Shown piece after piece: positions 14,379 through 26,500 of a DNA stretch of 64,000 nucleotides (position 1 is the stretch's first letter; each line of letters opens with the position of its first letter). Source of the DNA: Otis tarda (lineage: Eukaryota > Chordata > Aves > Otidiformes > Otididae); assembly GCA_026413225.1 (NCBI GenBank), contig CM048553.1, positions 41,890,001-41,954,000 on the forward strand. Direction: 5' to 3'. Made by a program: the position numbers and the translations under genes. The notes beneath the pieces are model-generated. The model saw only the letters and a list, made by a program, of their open reading frames with translations. It ran no database searches and was not told the DNA's origin.

Positions 14379-15739
14379 CAAACTTTTTTTCCCCCCTCAC
14401 TTCTATTTTTTTCCGGCAACCATTTAGCAGTGGTGTTTGCAGTGCAGGGTCCTCCTGAACAGCAAGGGTAGATTCAGTATGTAGCCAGTTTTTAATGTAA
14501 TAATGCTTTTTCTTTTTATACCCTTCAAAAATGCATGTCATCCCCTCTTTAGGCACATGAGGTCATTGCCTCTTTGCCAACGTTTCTGGAGCCTACAGCA
14601 GTCAGCCCTTTGGGCCTCCGAGAGGTGCAGTTTGGTCTGATCTATTGCTTTATTTGCAACGTGGATAAGTTATACAGTGTTTTAAAAAATATTTATCCTT
14701 CTTTGTCTCAAAGCCCAATAACTTACTCTCTCCTGTGTGTCACGGAACTACGAATTTATCACAATCCGAAAAGACATTGGCTATATATGAATATCTAGAA
14801 TATTAGGGCTATTACCAAAACAAATTTGGAAAGGATATTGAATCTCATGCTTTAATGCTTAAGTGATTTGCTGTTAGAGAACAGGCTATTAGAGGACCTA
14901 TGGGTGAGTTATACTTTGCCAGTCACTAGGGATTCCTATATTTTCCTTAGAAAGATCTAGTAGCAGTCACTCTTAGAAATGGGTTGCTGAACCAGATACG
15001 CTTCCAGTTTTATCCTATAGGGCAGTTCTTTTCCCCTGGCTCCAGGCCAAAGGAGCATAAAACTCAGTATGGATTCTAAGAAACATGGACGTGTGCTCAA
15101 GTCTGTGGAGATGAATTATTTTTATAGCCTTTAAGTTAAGCAATCGGCTTTAAAGGCATCTTTACAAATACATATCCACTGATTAAAACAGACAAGAAGC
15201 CTTTGTTGGTGAGTGACTCGCAGACTAGTTGCATGCCCGAGTTCTGGGTCTGAGGCTGACTAACTCTGCTTTTCCCATCTAAAATAAAATACTGCTCTGC
15301 ACTGAATAGTCTTTTGCCAGTTGCTGTTATATTTCAGGCCTGAAGTAATTCTTCCTGTTACGTGCAAATTCCTCTTTCAGTCATTGAGAGCTGTGCATAG
15401 TAGCATATAGCAGTCAGAAGAAACCCCTTTTTGACTTAACTGTACCTCATTTTTTTCCGTGCCATTTGTGCTATTTTGTGCCAGTAATTTTACTGTTTTA
15501 TTTTCTTCAGGGCCATTCTTCCTTTAATCATTCTTCCATTGATACCCATTTCCTCAGAACTACCTTGGAGTTTTAAATATTCAGCCATTCTCTTGTGACC
15601 CACTGATTTTTTCTTCCCTGTAATCTTTTGACATCATTCTCGTGCTTCAGACATGAGGAAAACATCGTACAACACTAAAAAAAATACATGTAGTGAAGGG
15701 GGATTCAGGCTTTCAGATTTGAAACCCTGTATCACTGGT

Positions 15740-15750
15740 GGGGGGGGGGG
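15740..15750 (+). repeat. G homopolymer (11 G)
   Basis: Eleven consecutive G, followed after a short gap by another run of five G. Prone to sequencing error. Confidence 0.85.
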
Positions 15751-16099
15751 CGCATGCACGGGGGAGAGTGAGAAGAAAAAGCGCCAAGGCAGACAAGTAC
15801 TGTTTCATATTAACATCTACTCTCAATGAAGAGGTAAAAAATCAAAGCCCCTGTGTGTGAGGCAGGGTTAGTGAACTGCCAGTGATTCTCCCAGCAACTG
15901 ACACAAAGGAATCTGTGAGTATCAAAGCTGAGGCAGCAAGCTTAGTGTCAGCTCTTGCCTAGGGAGTAGAAGAAAACATCACTTTGTCTCTGCTTTCACT
16001 GCTTAAACACACACATCATTCACTAGTAACCATTTACTCTGCTGTCAAAACTGTTTCAAGAGAGTGCTACATTTGATTAATAGTAAAATGCATGCATGC

Positions 16100-16123
16100 A
16101 AAAAAAAAAAAAAAAAAAAAAAA
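16100..16123 (+). repeat. Poly(A) tract, 24 A
   Basis: Twenty-four A follow a short GCATGCATGC alternation. No SINE or retrocopy body is recognisable upstream, so it is called a simple homopolymer rather than a retroposon tail. Confidence 0.9.
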
Positions 16124-19100
16124 GAGTCCGCTTCCCCTGAGGTGCGTTTCGGAGAATTCTTGCATGTACTTCTTAATTTTTCCATCCTATAAATATGCCT
16201 GTAATATTCCAGGAGTACTCTGTTGCTTCTAGTAAAGTCATTTTTATTAGAGCACCCAGTGCACTCATCCGAATTCTAGCTAATGCTCTCTCTCTCTCGG
16301 TGCAGCATATTATGGCATCCTCAGCCTCTTGTACTAACGAAAAAGTGACCTGCACAAACGTGTGCAGTACATGATTCATAGGGCTGCTTTCTGAATTGTC
16401 CAGTGGGTAATTGCAGTACAAAAACCAGAGAAACAGATGTAGACCCTAAACCTTGGCTGTAAATTTTTGGTTTATGATTATGGGTTTCAAATGTGCTATG
16501 TCACACTGACAAATATACAGTAACACCAAAGGAAATAGAATTCTGACTTGAACTTTTGCTTTTTATTTCACTTGTGGCTAAGAATATGTTTATTGTAAAG
16601 TTTCTGCCATCACAGTCTGAGAGAAAACAGATCAAAGCGGTGATGTGAAATCACAATTTTTTTGCATGGATAAAGTGGAAGATACTAGAGAGTTGTTGCC
16701 TACTTGCACCTCTATGGCAGCTGGATAGGCATTTAAAATATGTGGCAGTACTTAAAGTTTCATTACATTTGAATTAGAGGGCTATTAGTTATCACAATAA
16801 TTATGGTTAGTCTTGATCAAAATGAGAAAATACCCTCCATTTTACAAATGTAGCTTTTCCTGGTACTCTGTTTAAGAAAAACAAGTATCATACTATTTCA
16901 GAGTGAAATATGAGATACATAAATTACTGTATTGTAGAAATAGTATGCGAGCAAGCCATTAGTCTATTTGAAGAATTTGTTCATTACATGTGATTTTAGT
17001 AATAACTATAAGCATTATCACAACTATTATTTGAAATAAAACATGCTGAGCTACCTGACTCATTTAGATACATCGAGAAAAAGCAATGATTTTCTTCAAT
17101 TCATACGCAGTTAAGAGTGACTTCCTGACATCTATTTTCAGAAGTTGCCAGTCTACATTTTGAGGTACAACAGGCAGGTTTTATTTTTAAATACGGTATT
17201 ATAAGATTGCTAAGGGAATAAACATAACTGTATTTCTGTTTGTCTGGTTTTGTTTACTTTAACTCACATGGGCAATATGTTTATCTTGGCAGAAACTTAA
17301 ACTTGTTCTTAGAGCCTTGATCCACACAAAATGCCGTTTTCTCCCTAATTCGGAGACTGACAAAACATACTGTGTTTTGCATCATCCTTTCCAGTTATTT
17401 TTGTGGTGACGTGTTACATATTCCAAACTTCTTGTGCGTTCTGTGTCATCTGGTCAGAAAATACTGAGTTTTAATTTAGCTTTGCTAAAATTGTAACAAC
17501 GTAGCCAGCTGAGGTTTTAACAAAAAATAGCCACTCTTCCACTTGCCCTTTTTCATACAGTGAATGCTGCTTTCTGTGCTGACATGGTTTAAACAAGACT
17601 TCTCTGAAGAACGACTTTATCGATAAACGTGCGCTGTGCATAATTTTTGTATTACAGAGTGTCAGGGGCTTCTTCAGCTGGAGGAGTCTGGGCTGGGGGA
17701 GGACACCCCAACAGACAGAGAAAGTCCTTAAAAAGTCGTTTAAAAGATGCTGTTAAACTCCAGCATTTCTAACTCTTCTGCCTGGAGGAAAGAAAGGCTG
17801 TCTGCTGCAGGGACAGGCAGAGCTCTCTCGTCAAAAGGGAAGGAGACTAAGAAAAGCTTTTGTTTTTACCTCTTCAAATGGATTTGCTTCCAGATTGCAG
17901 CAGGTCTTTTTGCTGGCAGCTGTTTTTCAATGTGGATGTAGCAGTTTCAGGGGACAAGTGCGTGAGCTGTGTGGAGGGTTTTGTTTTGGTTTGTTTTTTT
18001 TAAATTCTTGAACCTGTGTGAAAAGTTTTGTTCATACAATCTGCAGGCATTGTCAGAGAGCTTTCGGTTCATCAAAGGACTTTTTGTGGAGAGGGGACAC
18101 CGCATCCATTAAAGTGGCTGTGCAGGTCCCAGAGCGAGTCTCTCCTCACAGTTTCTTTACAGTCGCCAGTTGTGTGCCATGTCTGTCCACAGCATCCTCC
18201 GCTCCGCTCTATTCCCATCTTGGGCTTTTCAAGAAACGGGCAGTAATCAAGGGTTTAATTTCCCAGCTTCTGAAACTGAGCTAGCTTTGGGGAGGGAAGT
18301 GGGGCTCCTCTGTGTTTTGGGAAACCTTGCTCCAGGCCAGTGCTCAGTCCGCTCAGGGCTGAGGCAACTTGGCTCACTCACATAAAATGAAGGTGTGCGT
18401 GTGGTCGTTGAGCTCGTGTCCTTTCCAATGGGGCACAGGGAGTGTTTCCAGTGTGTTGTTTTTAATTTTTGAAGTGTCTGTAGGAATAAGAACTGGCAGA
18501 GGCCTCAACAGAGTCTCCCTCTGTGAGCCAAACTTTGCAGAAGGTGGTTATTTACCTAAAAAGAACATGGCTCCGTGCTGGCTTGATGCAAATGGTGGCC
18601 ACAGATCAAGGAAGGCTTTGGTATCTGCTCCTGCCATGAGAGAGGGCTGTCGGGTGTGCAGTTTCGCCAAGACCTCTGCGGTTGTTTGGGTTGGAGGAGC
18701 CCCGTGCCTTCAAAATGGCTGTGAGGGGGCGGCTGGGGCTGCCTGCCCTGAGGAGGGGGTGGCCGTGGTGTCCCCTCCTGACACCCCAGGGTGTGGGTCC
18801 TGTTCCTCACAGGCCTGCTTGTGGCCTTTCTCCCCACCAAGGAGCTGGGGCTCATTAGCTTTCTGAAAGCTGATACAGCCCCTCTGGGCCCACGCCAGCA
18901 GCCCTGGCCCCTCTCTGCTAATCAGAGACAGGCAGGACCCCGTGGCCCCCGGGGCTGGGGAGAACAGGGGTCGTGTGGCTGCCTCCAGCCCCAGGCTGGG
19001 TGGTGGGGATGGGCCCTCCTGGGTGATGGTGCCTGCCAAGTCCGGCTTGGCCAGGGGGCTTGGATGGCGTGGCTGGGCCCTGCTGCAGCCATAACACACC

Positions 19101-19474
19101 TCTATGTGATTTAGGAGCGAGGGTCGGGGGTGGTGGGGAGAGACGGGACGCCGGTGGGGTCCATCCTCTCTGCTGGTGCCATCAAACCAGGGGTCCCCGG
19201 TGGCGTGCCGGGGGCTGGCTTAGGGTGAGGCTCCGTGCCCAGGCCTGCTGCCCCAGAAGTTGGGGTGAAGCCCCTGTGTCCCGGGCTCTGGTGCAGCGGC
19301 TGACGCCCGCGCCTCGCTGCTGGCCTCTCCGGAGGGGAAGGGAACGGGGCGGGGAAGCACAGGAGTTTTCACAAATTGAGCTGGAATTTAAAAATCCTCC
19401 GCTCTCCGCAACCGCCAAAAACATCGCTGTCTCAATTCCCAGCCCCCTTCCCCTCCTTCTCTTTTTTGTGGGGC

Positions 19475-19500
<26 letters not shown>
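19475..19500 (+). repeat. Poly(T) tract, 26 T, upstream of RARB P2
   Basis: Twenty-six uninterrupted T inside GC-rich sequence about 325 bp upstream of the inferred start site. Long dA:dT tracts resist nucleosome wrapping, so a structural role is possible but unproven. Length may be inexact because of polymerase slippage. Confidence 0.9.
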
Positions 19501-19505
<5 letters not shown>

Positions 19506-19638
19506 ATCATTTCGAGTCTTTTTGCAAGTTGGCCTCCCCGTCCGCGCCCGCCCGTTGCCTCCCGCTCCTCAGCGGCAGCGGGGCGACTCCGGCGGGGCCG
19601 GGGCTCGCCTCTGCCTGCCCTGCCCGCCTCGCCTGCTT

Positions 19639-19640
<2 letters not shown>

Positions 19641-19676
<36 letters not shown>
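19641..19676 (+). repeat. Poly(T) tract, 36 T, upstream of RARB P2
   Basis: Thirty-six uninterrupted T, ending 48 bp before the CRE-like octamer. It is followed directly by CCAG at 19677-19680, so tract plus AG also looks like a strong 3' splice site. Sequencing length is unreliable in such a run. Confidence 0.9.
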
Positions 19677-19724
19677 CCAGGGCTGCTGGGAGTTGTGAAG
19701 GCGTGTGAGAATCCTGGGAGCTGG

Positions 19725-19732
19725 TGATGTCA
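19725..19732 (+). promoter_or_regulatory. RARB: CRE-like element TGATGTCA of RARB P2
   Basis: The octamer TGATGTCA lies 46 bp upstream of the canonical RARE, at -99 to -92 relative to the start site inferred here. A CRE-related site with the same sequence and position is known in the mammalian RAR-beta-2 promoter, where ATF/CREB-family factors support retinoic acid induction. Sequence and spacing both agree, so the assignment is firm. Activity in this species is inferred. Confidence 0.85.
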
Positions 19733-19740
19733 GACCGCTT

Positions 19741-19757
19741 GGGTCATTTGAAGGTTA
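19741..19757 (+). promoter_or_regulatory. RARB: Auxiliary DR5-like half-site pair
   Basis: GGGTCA (19741-19746), five bases (TTTGA), then AGGTTA (19752-19757). The first half-site fits the RGKTCA consensus and the second has one mismatch, in the same orientation as the canonical RARE that starts 13 bp further on. The segment looks conserved with the mammalian promoter as I recall it. Receptor binding is inference. It could help load a second RAR/RXR dimer or bind another nuclear receptor. Confidence 0.5.
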
Positions 19758-19770
19758 GCAGCCTGGGAAG

Positions 19771-19787
19771 GGTTCACGGAAAGTTCA
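19771..19787 (+). promoter_or_regulatory. RARB: Canonical beta-RARE (DR5) of the RARB2 promoter
   Basis: Direct repeat of GGTTCA (19771-19776) and AGTTCA (19782-19787) separated by five bases (CGGAA). These are the half-sites of the classical RAR-beta-2 response element, the prototype DR5 bound by RAR/RXR heterodimers. It sits immediately upstream of the TATA-like box, at -53 to -37 if the start is 19824, as in mammals. It makes RARB a direct, autoregulated retinoic acid target. The spacer differs by one base from the human spacer as I recall it, and the half-sites are intact. Confidence 0.97.
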
Positions 19788-19792
19788 CTCGC

Positions 19793-19800
19793 ATATATTA
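19793..19800 (+). promoter_or_regulatory. RARB: TATA-like box ATATATTA
   Basis: ATATATTA begins six bases after the RARE and lies 24-31 bp upstream of the inferred start site, the usual distance for a TATA element. The identical segment is present in the mammalian P2 promoter as I recall it. Confidence 0.85.
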
Positions 19801-20015
19801 GGCAATTCAATCTTTCATTCCCTGTGACACAAGTAGTAGGAAGTGAGCTGTTCGGAGGCAGAAGGATCTATTCACGGCCGAGGGGGATCCCGAGTCCCAA
19901 CCGGAGCCGTTTTATCCCGGGGAGGCGGGAGACCGGCGCGGCGTGGGACGAGACACGCAGCCGGCCAGCGCCCCGAGAGCGGGACGGACTCTAAAGAGAT
20001 TTTGGGGGGAAATTG

Positions 20016-20147
20016 ATGGGAGCTAAAACTTGGAATGCGGCTGGCTTCCCCCCATCTTGCTGGATTGGCTGGGCAGCCTGGAAAATGGTAAATGATCATT
20101 TGGATCAATTACAGGCTTTTAGCTGTGTTGTCTGTCATAATTCATGA
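20016..20147 (+). promoter_or_regulatory. RARB: uORF A, 43 codons, containing a conserved-looking 20-codon uORF
   Basis: Opens at ATG 20016 (weak context, T at -3) and ends at TGA 20145-20147. A second in-frame ATG at 20085 has a strong context (A at -3, G at +4) and would give a 20-residue peptide beginning MVNDHLDQLQAFS. That shorter frame matches a mammalian RAR-beta-2 uORF as I recall it, so the 20085 start is probably the relevant one and the 23-codon extension may be species-specific. Expected role: capturing scanning ribosomes. Confidence 0.6.
20035..20091 (+). promoter_or_regulatory. RARB: uORF B, 18 codons
   Basis: ATG at 20035 (G at -3) to TAA at 20089-20091, in a different frame from uORF A. 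Its stop codon abuts the ATG of uORF C with no gap, a layout that could favour reinitiation. Conservation unknown. Confidence 0.4.
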
Positions 20148-20222
20148 TTCTGGTCTGGGAAAAAGACCAACAGCCTACGTGCCAAAAAAGGGGCAGAGTT
20201 TGATGGAGTTGGGTGTACTTTT

Positions 20223-20247
<25 letters not shown>
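20092..20247 (+). promoter_or_regulatory. RARB: uORF C, 51 codons
   Basis: ATG at 20092 to TAG at 20245-20247, 39 nt before the coding start. The peptide starts MIIWINYRLLA and includes KRPTAYVPKKGQSLMELG, with an internal methionine at 20203. The same frame, with the same stop position, is present in the human leader as I recall it, which is more than expected of random leader sequence. Start context is weak (T at -3). It may act by leaky scanning and reinitiation, or the nucleotide sequence may be conserved for RNA structure. Confidence 0.55.
20144..20203 (+). promoter_or_regulatory. RARB: uORF D, 19 codons
   Basis: ATG at 20144 overlaps the stop of uORF A in an ATGA arrangement (20144-20147). 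It ends at TGA 20201-20203, which in turn overlaps the internal ATG at 20203. Weak context. The overlapping stop/start layout suggests possible termination-reinitiation. Confidence 0.4.
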
Positions 20248-20529
<282 letters not shown>

Positions 20530-23500
20530 TAAAAAAGAAATACTTGTAATTAAGTGCAGGGATAATGAGGGGCGGGGGGAGTTTTTGTGCAAAATGTGGT
20601 TTGCAAGTTTTTTTTTTTCTCCTTTTGGCAAGAAAAGAAAAAGGAAAGAAGCACCAGGCTGCTTTATGTTTATCCCTTCTCATGTAGCATATTGATCCTA
20701 ACTACAGTTGTGGAGCCAAGCAGGAACACGTAAAATAATAATATAATACAGCAAATACTTGTAAAAGTCCAACCAGTGAAGGACGGATTTACATAACATC
20801 TCTGTGGTAGTTTTTTTTTTTTTTCTTTGCCTCCTTAATCTAATTTTGTAGCACGTTTGATAATCTGGTTGCGTGTTGTGTCGAAGTGTGTTTTAGCAGA
20901 GCAGCCAAGCAATTAAAATCCTGCTCTGTACAGTTCGTGCAAAGACGTGGAATTGCAGTCAGTAGGTGCCATTCCAAAAATCAGACAGTAGTTTTAAGTT
21001 TCCTAAGAAAAGGCAATATTTCTTTGTACTGACCTTGCTGCCACCTTTCTTCTTCACTCTGTTGCTCTAAGAAGTTGCTGTTTTGCTAGAAAACTACTTA
21101 CTGTGAACACCCTTTGAGTTTAACCATCAATTATTTCTATACCTTGAGATTCAGACAGCGTTGCACTGGTAACCGAGGAGGGAGAGTTAGTGCTGGGACA
21201 CTTCTGAAAATGTGTTATTGTGTTACAGGGTGTTGATTTCTTGCTGAAATACATAGATGGTAAACAATGGCAGTATTTTAATGCCACAGTTTTAAGTCTG
21301 AGAAATGACAAAAAGTGCCAGAAAGCATCACCTTATACTCTGCGTAAAAGCTTGCAGGATGCTTCACTGCTCTGACGGTGATTTAGATAAATGACTTGGC
21401 TATCTATCAAAATGTTTTTAGCATGCTCTCGGGCACTTCAGTGCACTGTTAACCGTATAATTCTGTTTGAAATCTTTGTTTTGCAGTATGTTAAAAAGTT
21501 ACCCAGGAATTAGAATAGTTCTCTCTTCAATACAGTTTATCTCAAAAGGGTGGAAGGGGGAATTGAAAAATAAAAAAAAAAAGGTTTGGTGAAATAGTGT
21601 GTTTTTCACTCTGCTCAGAAGTTTTCAGTCACCCTATGACATCTGTGTGGGCTGAATAATGAAAACAGAATTGTAAAAATCAGTGACTATCAGCCTACAA
21701 CACTGCAAATGTTTTGATGGCTTTACGACTAAAATTAGACTCAAGTTCGGCATGGGATGTTTATTTTCTCCGCGCTGTTTTTAAAATGCTTCAAACAAGA
21801 TATGAAACAAAGCTTTTACTTCAAAATAATGCTACTAGCTATGGGAGAGCTTCAGTTAGGCTAGGAGGGAAACCCAAAACAGATGTTTTACTAAAAATGT
21901 GCTTTCCTCCTTCCATGGTTTAAACTTTACTATCACTTCAGCAGTGATATTGTGGAAACCTGGAATTAAATAAACTTTCCTGGAGCAGGAGGCATATGCT
22001 CTCGTTAAAAGCTTACATTCGCAAAATATTCTTTAAATAACTTCTGGTTTAAAAATATCCTGCTCATTCTCTTGTATGTTGTTAATACCTAGAAGCAAGT
22101 TTCTTAAAAACAAAATATATGGTGTTTGTTCTTGGGCAAGTCAAACACGGGATTACCCTTATCAGAATGGAATGAGTGGTAAATATGTCATTTGCCTAGA
22201 GCCTGTGATAAGAGACAAGTGTTGATACCAGCAAAGTTTAGCTAATCAAAGAAACTCATATTAGCAAGTGTAAATAAAAAAAAATACAGGAAAATGCATT
22301 CAGGAATCCAGTCTCATAACTTTTTAAGTAGTGGGATTAATCTTCACTACATGGGAATTTAAAATCAGGCTGAAACCTGAATCATAATACGGTGGCTGTA
22401 ATTTGAACTGTGAAAGTTAATGGTATAGAAATGTGGAAAAGCAATTTCGTTAGGGTCCAAATGAAGAATTCTGTTTGTTTTCTAGAGCAAGTTTTGTTTT
22501 TAATTTTGAAGAACGTGTAAGCACTTTATGTGTGGGGGTAAATATGTGTAAATAGATTATAAAATACAAAAATTCTCTCAATATATAAGAATTTATCTTG
22601 CATCTCATGAAATTAATGACAAAACTAGAATTTTTTGTGGTCCAGAAAGCTTTTAATGTTTTAAATGTTGCTCCAATGCTTATAAATACAAAGATAGCAA
22701 TGTTTAATTTTAACTCAAGTGTTTCCTGATTCTCAATTTTTATTAAGACCCCTGTGATTTAATGGAATGTAATCGTCGCCAAATTTTGAAATTATTAGAT
22801 ATGTACTGGCTAGGTTTTGTGGTCTAGTTTGTTGTTTTATTTTTGGCTCTGCCATAAAAACAGTACACCTGCAGCCATTGCTTTAGGCCTTAGAAATATT
22901 GCTTTGATAGAGACGCGATTGTAGCGTAAAAGGTAAATGGTTGTTGAGGGACTAATACATGGATAGTGCAGACTCTGAACAGGCCAGTTACAATCCCAGA
23001 CAGCATCAGGGTTTTGACTGAAACGCTGGCAAAATTGGCCATTGTAGGGGTTAGGAGCAGAATGCCGTAGGTCTCAAACTTCAGCACATCTTCAGTACGT
23101 TAATCCCGTTACGATTCACTAAGCAAGCGCGCTTCTGCAGCATCACGAATTTTCTAGTCCATGAGGGTCCGCAAAGTAAAAATAGAGGGTAAGGCGTAAC
23201 CCAAACATGACCTTAACTTGTGTTGTATTTTTTTCCTCCCTTCTGTGGGAGGAAAAACCTGCTATGGGTTTGCAACACAAACGTTAGCCACTATGTATTG
23301 CAAGATGTGTTATGAGGCACACACAAAAAAAGACCTAATTTTGCACTCGTGTGTTTATGTTTTATGTGATATTAGTTATATTGTTATAGGTTTAAAAATA
23401 AATTATTTATTTGCAAAGAAAATTACGGACTTGGAAATGAAAGTAGAACTGACTGCACTTTTAATCATAAGTCATTCTCACTCCTTTTCTCGTAAGATAA

Positions 23501-26500
23501 ATATCGAGTCAGTATAATCAAATTAGATGAGAATAGTTCTTAAGAGGTCAAAAGAGTTAAGATGGCAAGAATGAGTAATTTGTATTTTTTTAAGTAAGGT
23601 AGAGTTTTCTACTCCCTCATAGTGCAGCGAAAACAAATACTGAGAGAAAAAGAGTTACTTTTGGTGAAATGTGAGCTAACTAAATACTGCGGAAGTGGGA
23701 ACGGGACAGGCCCTGAGAGAAATTGCTGCATGGAATGGCGATTTTCCTTTAGACTTGGAAAAGCCTATTAAAAAAAAGTCTTCATCAGTCTTCATTAATT
23801 AAACAGGCAAAAAAAACCAAATGAGCAGGCCCAAAACAAGAGTAAGTTTGTTTGGCAGTATGTAGTGTTTCAGCTAAGTATATCAAGTAGAAAACTTCTG
23901 CCTACCACATTTTATTAGGTTTAGAAGACTAAGAAATTTGATGAAGGTAAAAGTTACGGATATGGCAGCAGAACAGAATAGTATGTCGAGGCTCTTGCAG
24001 TATACAGTTCTTATTTCGGTTTGGTGGGAAGTGTTTGCCTGGAGAGGATCTAGCAGATATTAACTTTCAGAAAGTTTGTGAAGAATGGGCTTCAGAAGGC
24101 ACGCGTTTTCCTTCTGAATTCCGGATTATTGCGATGTTTGGGTCAGGTTCTCGTTCCCTGTAAGCACTAGAAATACTGGAAACATCTGTGCTCAACAGAA
24201 AAAAAAAGCTCAGTACTTTATTTTCTTTCATCTTTCTGAATTTAAAAACAAACATTTTAAAGTGAAGGACTTGTAATCTGCATTCCCAAGTATCAAATTG
24301 CTGCAGGTGTGTTTGCTAGTGCCCAGAAGGCAAGATCTGTTTGAACCAGGTTATTTTCTTTAAAGTTCGTCTATAAACTTTACAACTAAATCACTGAGAG
24401 TGATTTGCTTAGGGACACACTCCGTGTTTAAAGTTTTATACTTGTAGCTTAATGCTCTGAAATATGTGATGAAAAGTGTTTGTTTCTGATCCCCTTCATT
24501 CCAAAAAAAAAAAAAAGCACGGACATATTTTTTTTCCGAATTAATTGAAACGAGAACAACAGTTCTCTACGTGGGCTCTACTATGCTTAGCCTGATTCAG
24601 CTGCTGGCACAGGAAAACTCTAATGGACACACACCACTGTCAGAAACTCCTGCAGACAAAAATGATGAGAGGTGCTCGCTGGTGAAGTCAGGATGGGATA
24701 AGCTTGGAGGAAAAGCAATGTATCTTTGGGTGACTCCCTGCTCGCCTAATAAGTCTGTGCAGCAAGGGTGCAACTTGTCAGAACAAAGCCAGGCAGGCGC
24801 GGCGCACTGCCTTGAAGAGGGTTACGGCGAAGTTAAGGAGTTGAAAGAGAGAGATAATGTTTCAGACGGTGAAGTTAGTCATCCTCACGTCCAGTTAAAT
24901 CCTCGCTCGCTGCTGAGCCGTCTTCATGAGCCATGTGTGCGTCACGCCTGCACCGCAGCCCGGCCCAGCTAAGGGGCTTTGCTCAGGGGAGTGTGGGGAG
25001 CGAGGCACCCGGATTATGCTTCCACCTCTCCTAAACACCCCAAGGGACTGGTTTTGCTCAGGTCTAATTCATACACCGCTCTTTTACGCAGCTGATGAAG
25101 TGCGGCTGTGTTACACAGCCAGCGCGTAGATTTGGGAGCGGGGTTGTGAAAGGGACATTGTGCTCGGAAGGGAGTACTGTCTGCCGCGGTCGGCTGCACC
25201 GTGCCCCGTCCTATTGAGACCTCAAAAGCAGAGCACAGCTGCCTTGAGTTTCCAGATCTGTTTGGCCGTGGTACCAGCACTGGTATGCGTGCGAGTGGAG
25301 GGGGAACATCCCTCTCCCCCTCGCAGTTTCTGCCTGGGGGGCTGGCAGCAGCCTCCCAGCAGAAAATTTACAGGGGTGAACGGCTGGGGCCAAATTAATT
25401 GTGGTTTCGTAGGATTTTCCAGAGCTCCGCGAGGCTGTAGCGCACAGCCCCACGAGGAAGGATATCAGTTGATGTATAAAATGGCCAAGGAGCTTCGGTA
25501 AATAGACTTTACCCTGCAAATCCAGAGGTCCTGGCAGCGGCTGTGCGGGGAGGGTGGGGTTGTACTTTTCCCCTTCCTGTGCTTGGACACTTTTGATTAT
25601 CCAGACTTTCTGGGACTGAGCAGGGCTGCCTAATAACAAAGCCTGCATAATATAATTGCCTAAATAGGCCTATTGTACTTTTCAAGTCACTGTGCTGTGA
25701 AATCTTTCAACTTTTTGCTGAAAACGTTGCAGCTAACGTTTAGACAGCTTAGTGGCTACGGCGAGGAGGAGATCCTTTCCCCTCATTTCTCATTGCTGCG
25801 TGGTTGAGAAGCTGATTATATTCCTGCCCCCATTGATGTTTACTCCTTTTGGGAAGCAAATATTTTAGCCCCTTCTGGCAGGGTAAACTGCCAAAAGTAA
25901 TAGGCCTGGAAATACAAAGCTATGATTGATTTTGACCTTTGCTCACGTGCATGAAGTCTGTCCCCATGCAGTGTGACCCATGCCACTTCTTGCTGAAATC
26001 CAAGCCCTTTCAAAGCAAATGGAACCATGAAAATACAAGCCACAAAATGCTCAAAACTATTCTAAAGTAACAGAATAATCACTTTCTCTGTACTGCAAGG
26101 AAAAGTATAGGCAGGAGGATAGCAAAGCTGGATTTTTTTTTTTAGCAGGCAAACCAAGAGTAATGTCTTTCGTCTGCTGCTGCCTTTTTATGAGAACCAT
26201 ATTCTAGGTACAAAATAAACAAACTGGTATCATGTGGGAATGATTCTGCTGTGCAGTTTTTCGGTCACAGTAATCTTAGCTGTTCCTCCTAATTATAATC
26301 AGTAAACAACTTTCATCCAAAAAACGTGGATTTTAAACTGTCTTTTAAAAAATAATCTAAGGTCTGGAATTTTATTAAGCTGTTGTTGCATGAGCAAGCG
26401 TGTTTCAAAAGTGAAGAATGTCAGAAACAGTAGCCTAAAGTTAGCATCCTAAATCCACATTTCATGGCTTCATTTCCAAATATGCTGAGCATCTAGGAGC

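Larger units (their letters stand above)
8581..19099. other. Unique sequence between CR1 and promoter block, no gene seen
   Basis: I find no exon, RNA gene or further interspersed repeat that I can name. Simple repeats here are listed separately (14339, 15740, 16100). Sequence becomes clearly more GC-rich from about 18.4 kb toward the RARB promoter, and the longer open frames at 18369-18866 and 18710-19114 follow from low stop-codon density there. None has a recognisable domain. Confidence 0.5.
19110..20060 (+). promoter_or_regulatory. RARB: GC/CpG-rich promoter block of RARB P2
   Basis: GC content and CpG frequency are visibly higher than in the rest of the window, with clusters such as CGCCCGCGCCTCGC near 19307 and GACCGGCGCGGCGTGG near 19931. 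The block brackets the RARE/TATA core and extends into the 5' leader. It is split by two T tracts (19475-19500 and 19641-19676). In mammals the P2 region is methylation-prone and silenced in tumours. Whether this holds here is not visible from sequence. Boundaries are by eye. Confidence 0.65.

Noticed and set aside
16100-16123. Poly(A) run as the tail of a SINE or processed pseudogene
   Set aside because: No recognisable retroposed body upstream and no target-site duplication seen.
19060-19698. 212-codon open frame in the promoter block
   Set aside because: Explained by GC-rich sequence with few stops; it reads through both T tracts as poly-phenylalanine and overlaps the promoter region.
1-19700. 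RARB1/beta-3 first exon (P1)
   Set aside because: No frame resembling the beta-1 N-terminus was seen; in mammals P1 is much further upstream.
24571-24972. 133-codon open frame in intron 1
   Set aside because: Composition is protein-like but I recognise no family, and there is no start or splice context. Not strong enough to call an exon without conservation data.
25933-25949. TGACCT-T-TGCTCA (DR1-like) overlapping a CACGTG E-box
   Set aside because: The second half-site has too many mismatches to RGKTCA for a DR1 call.
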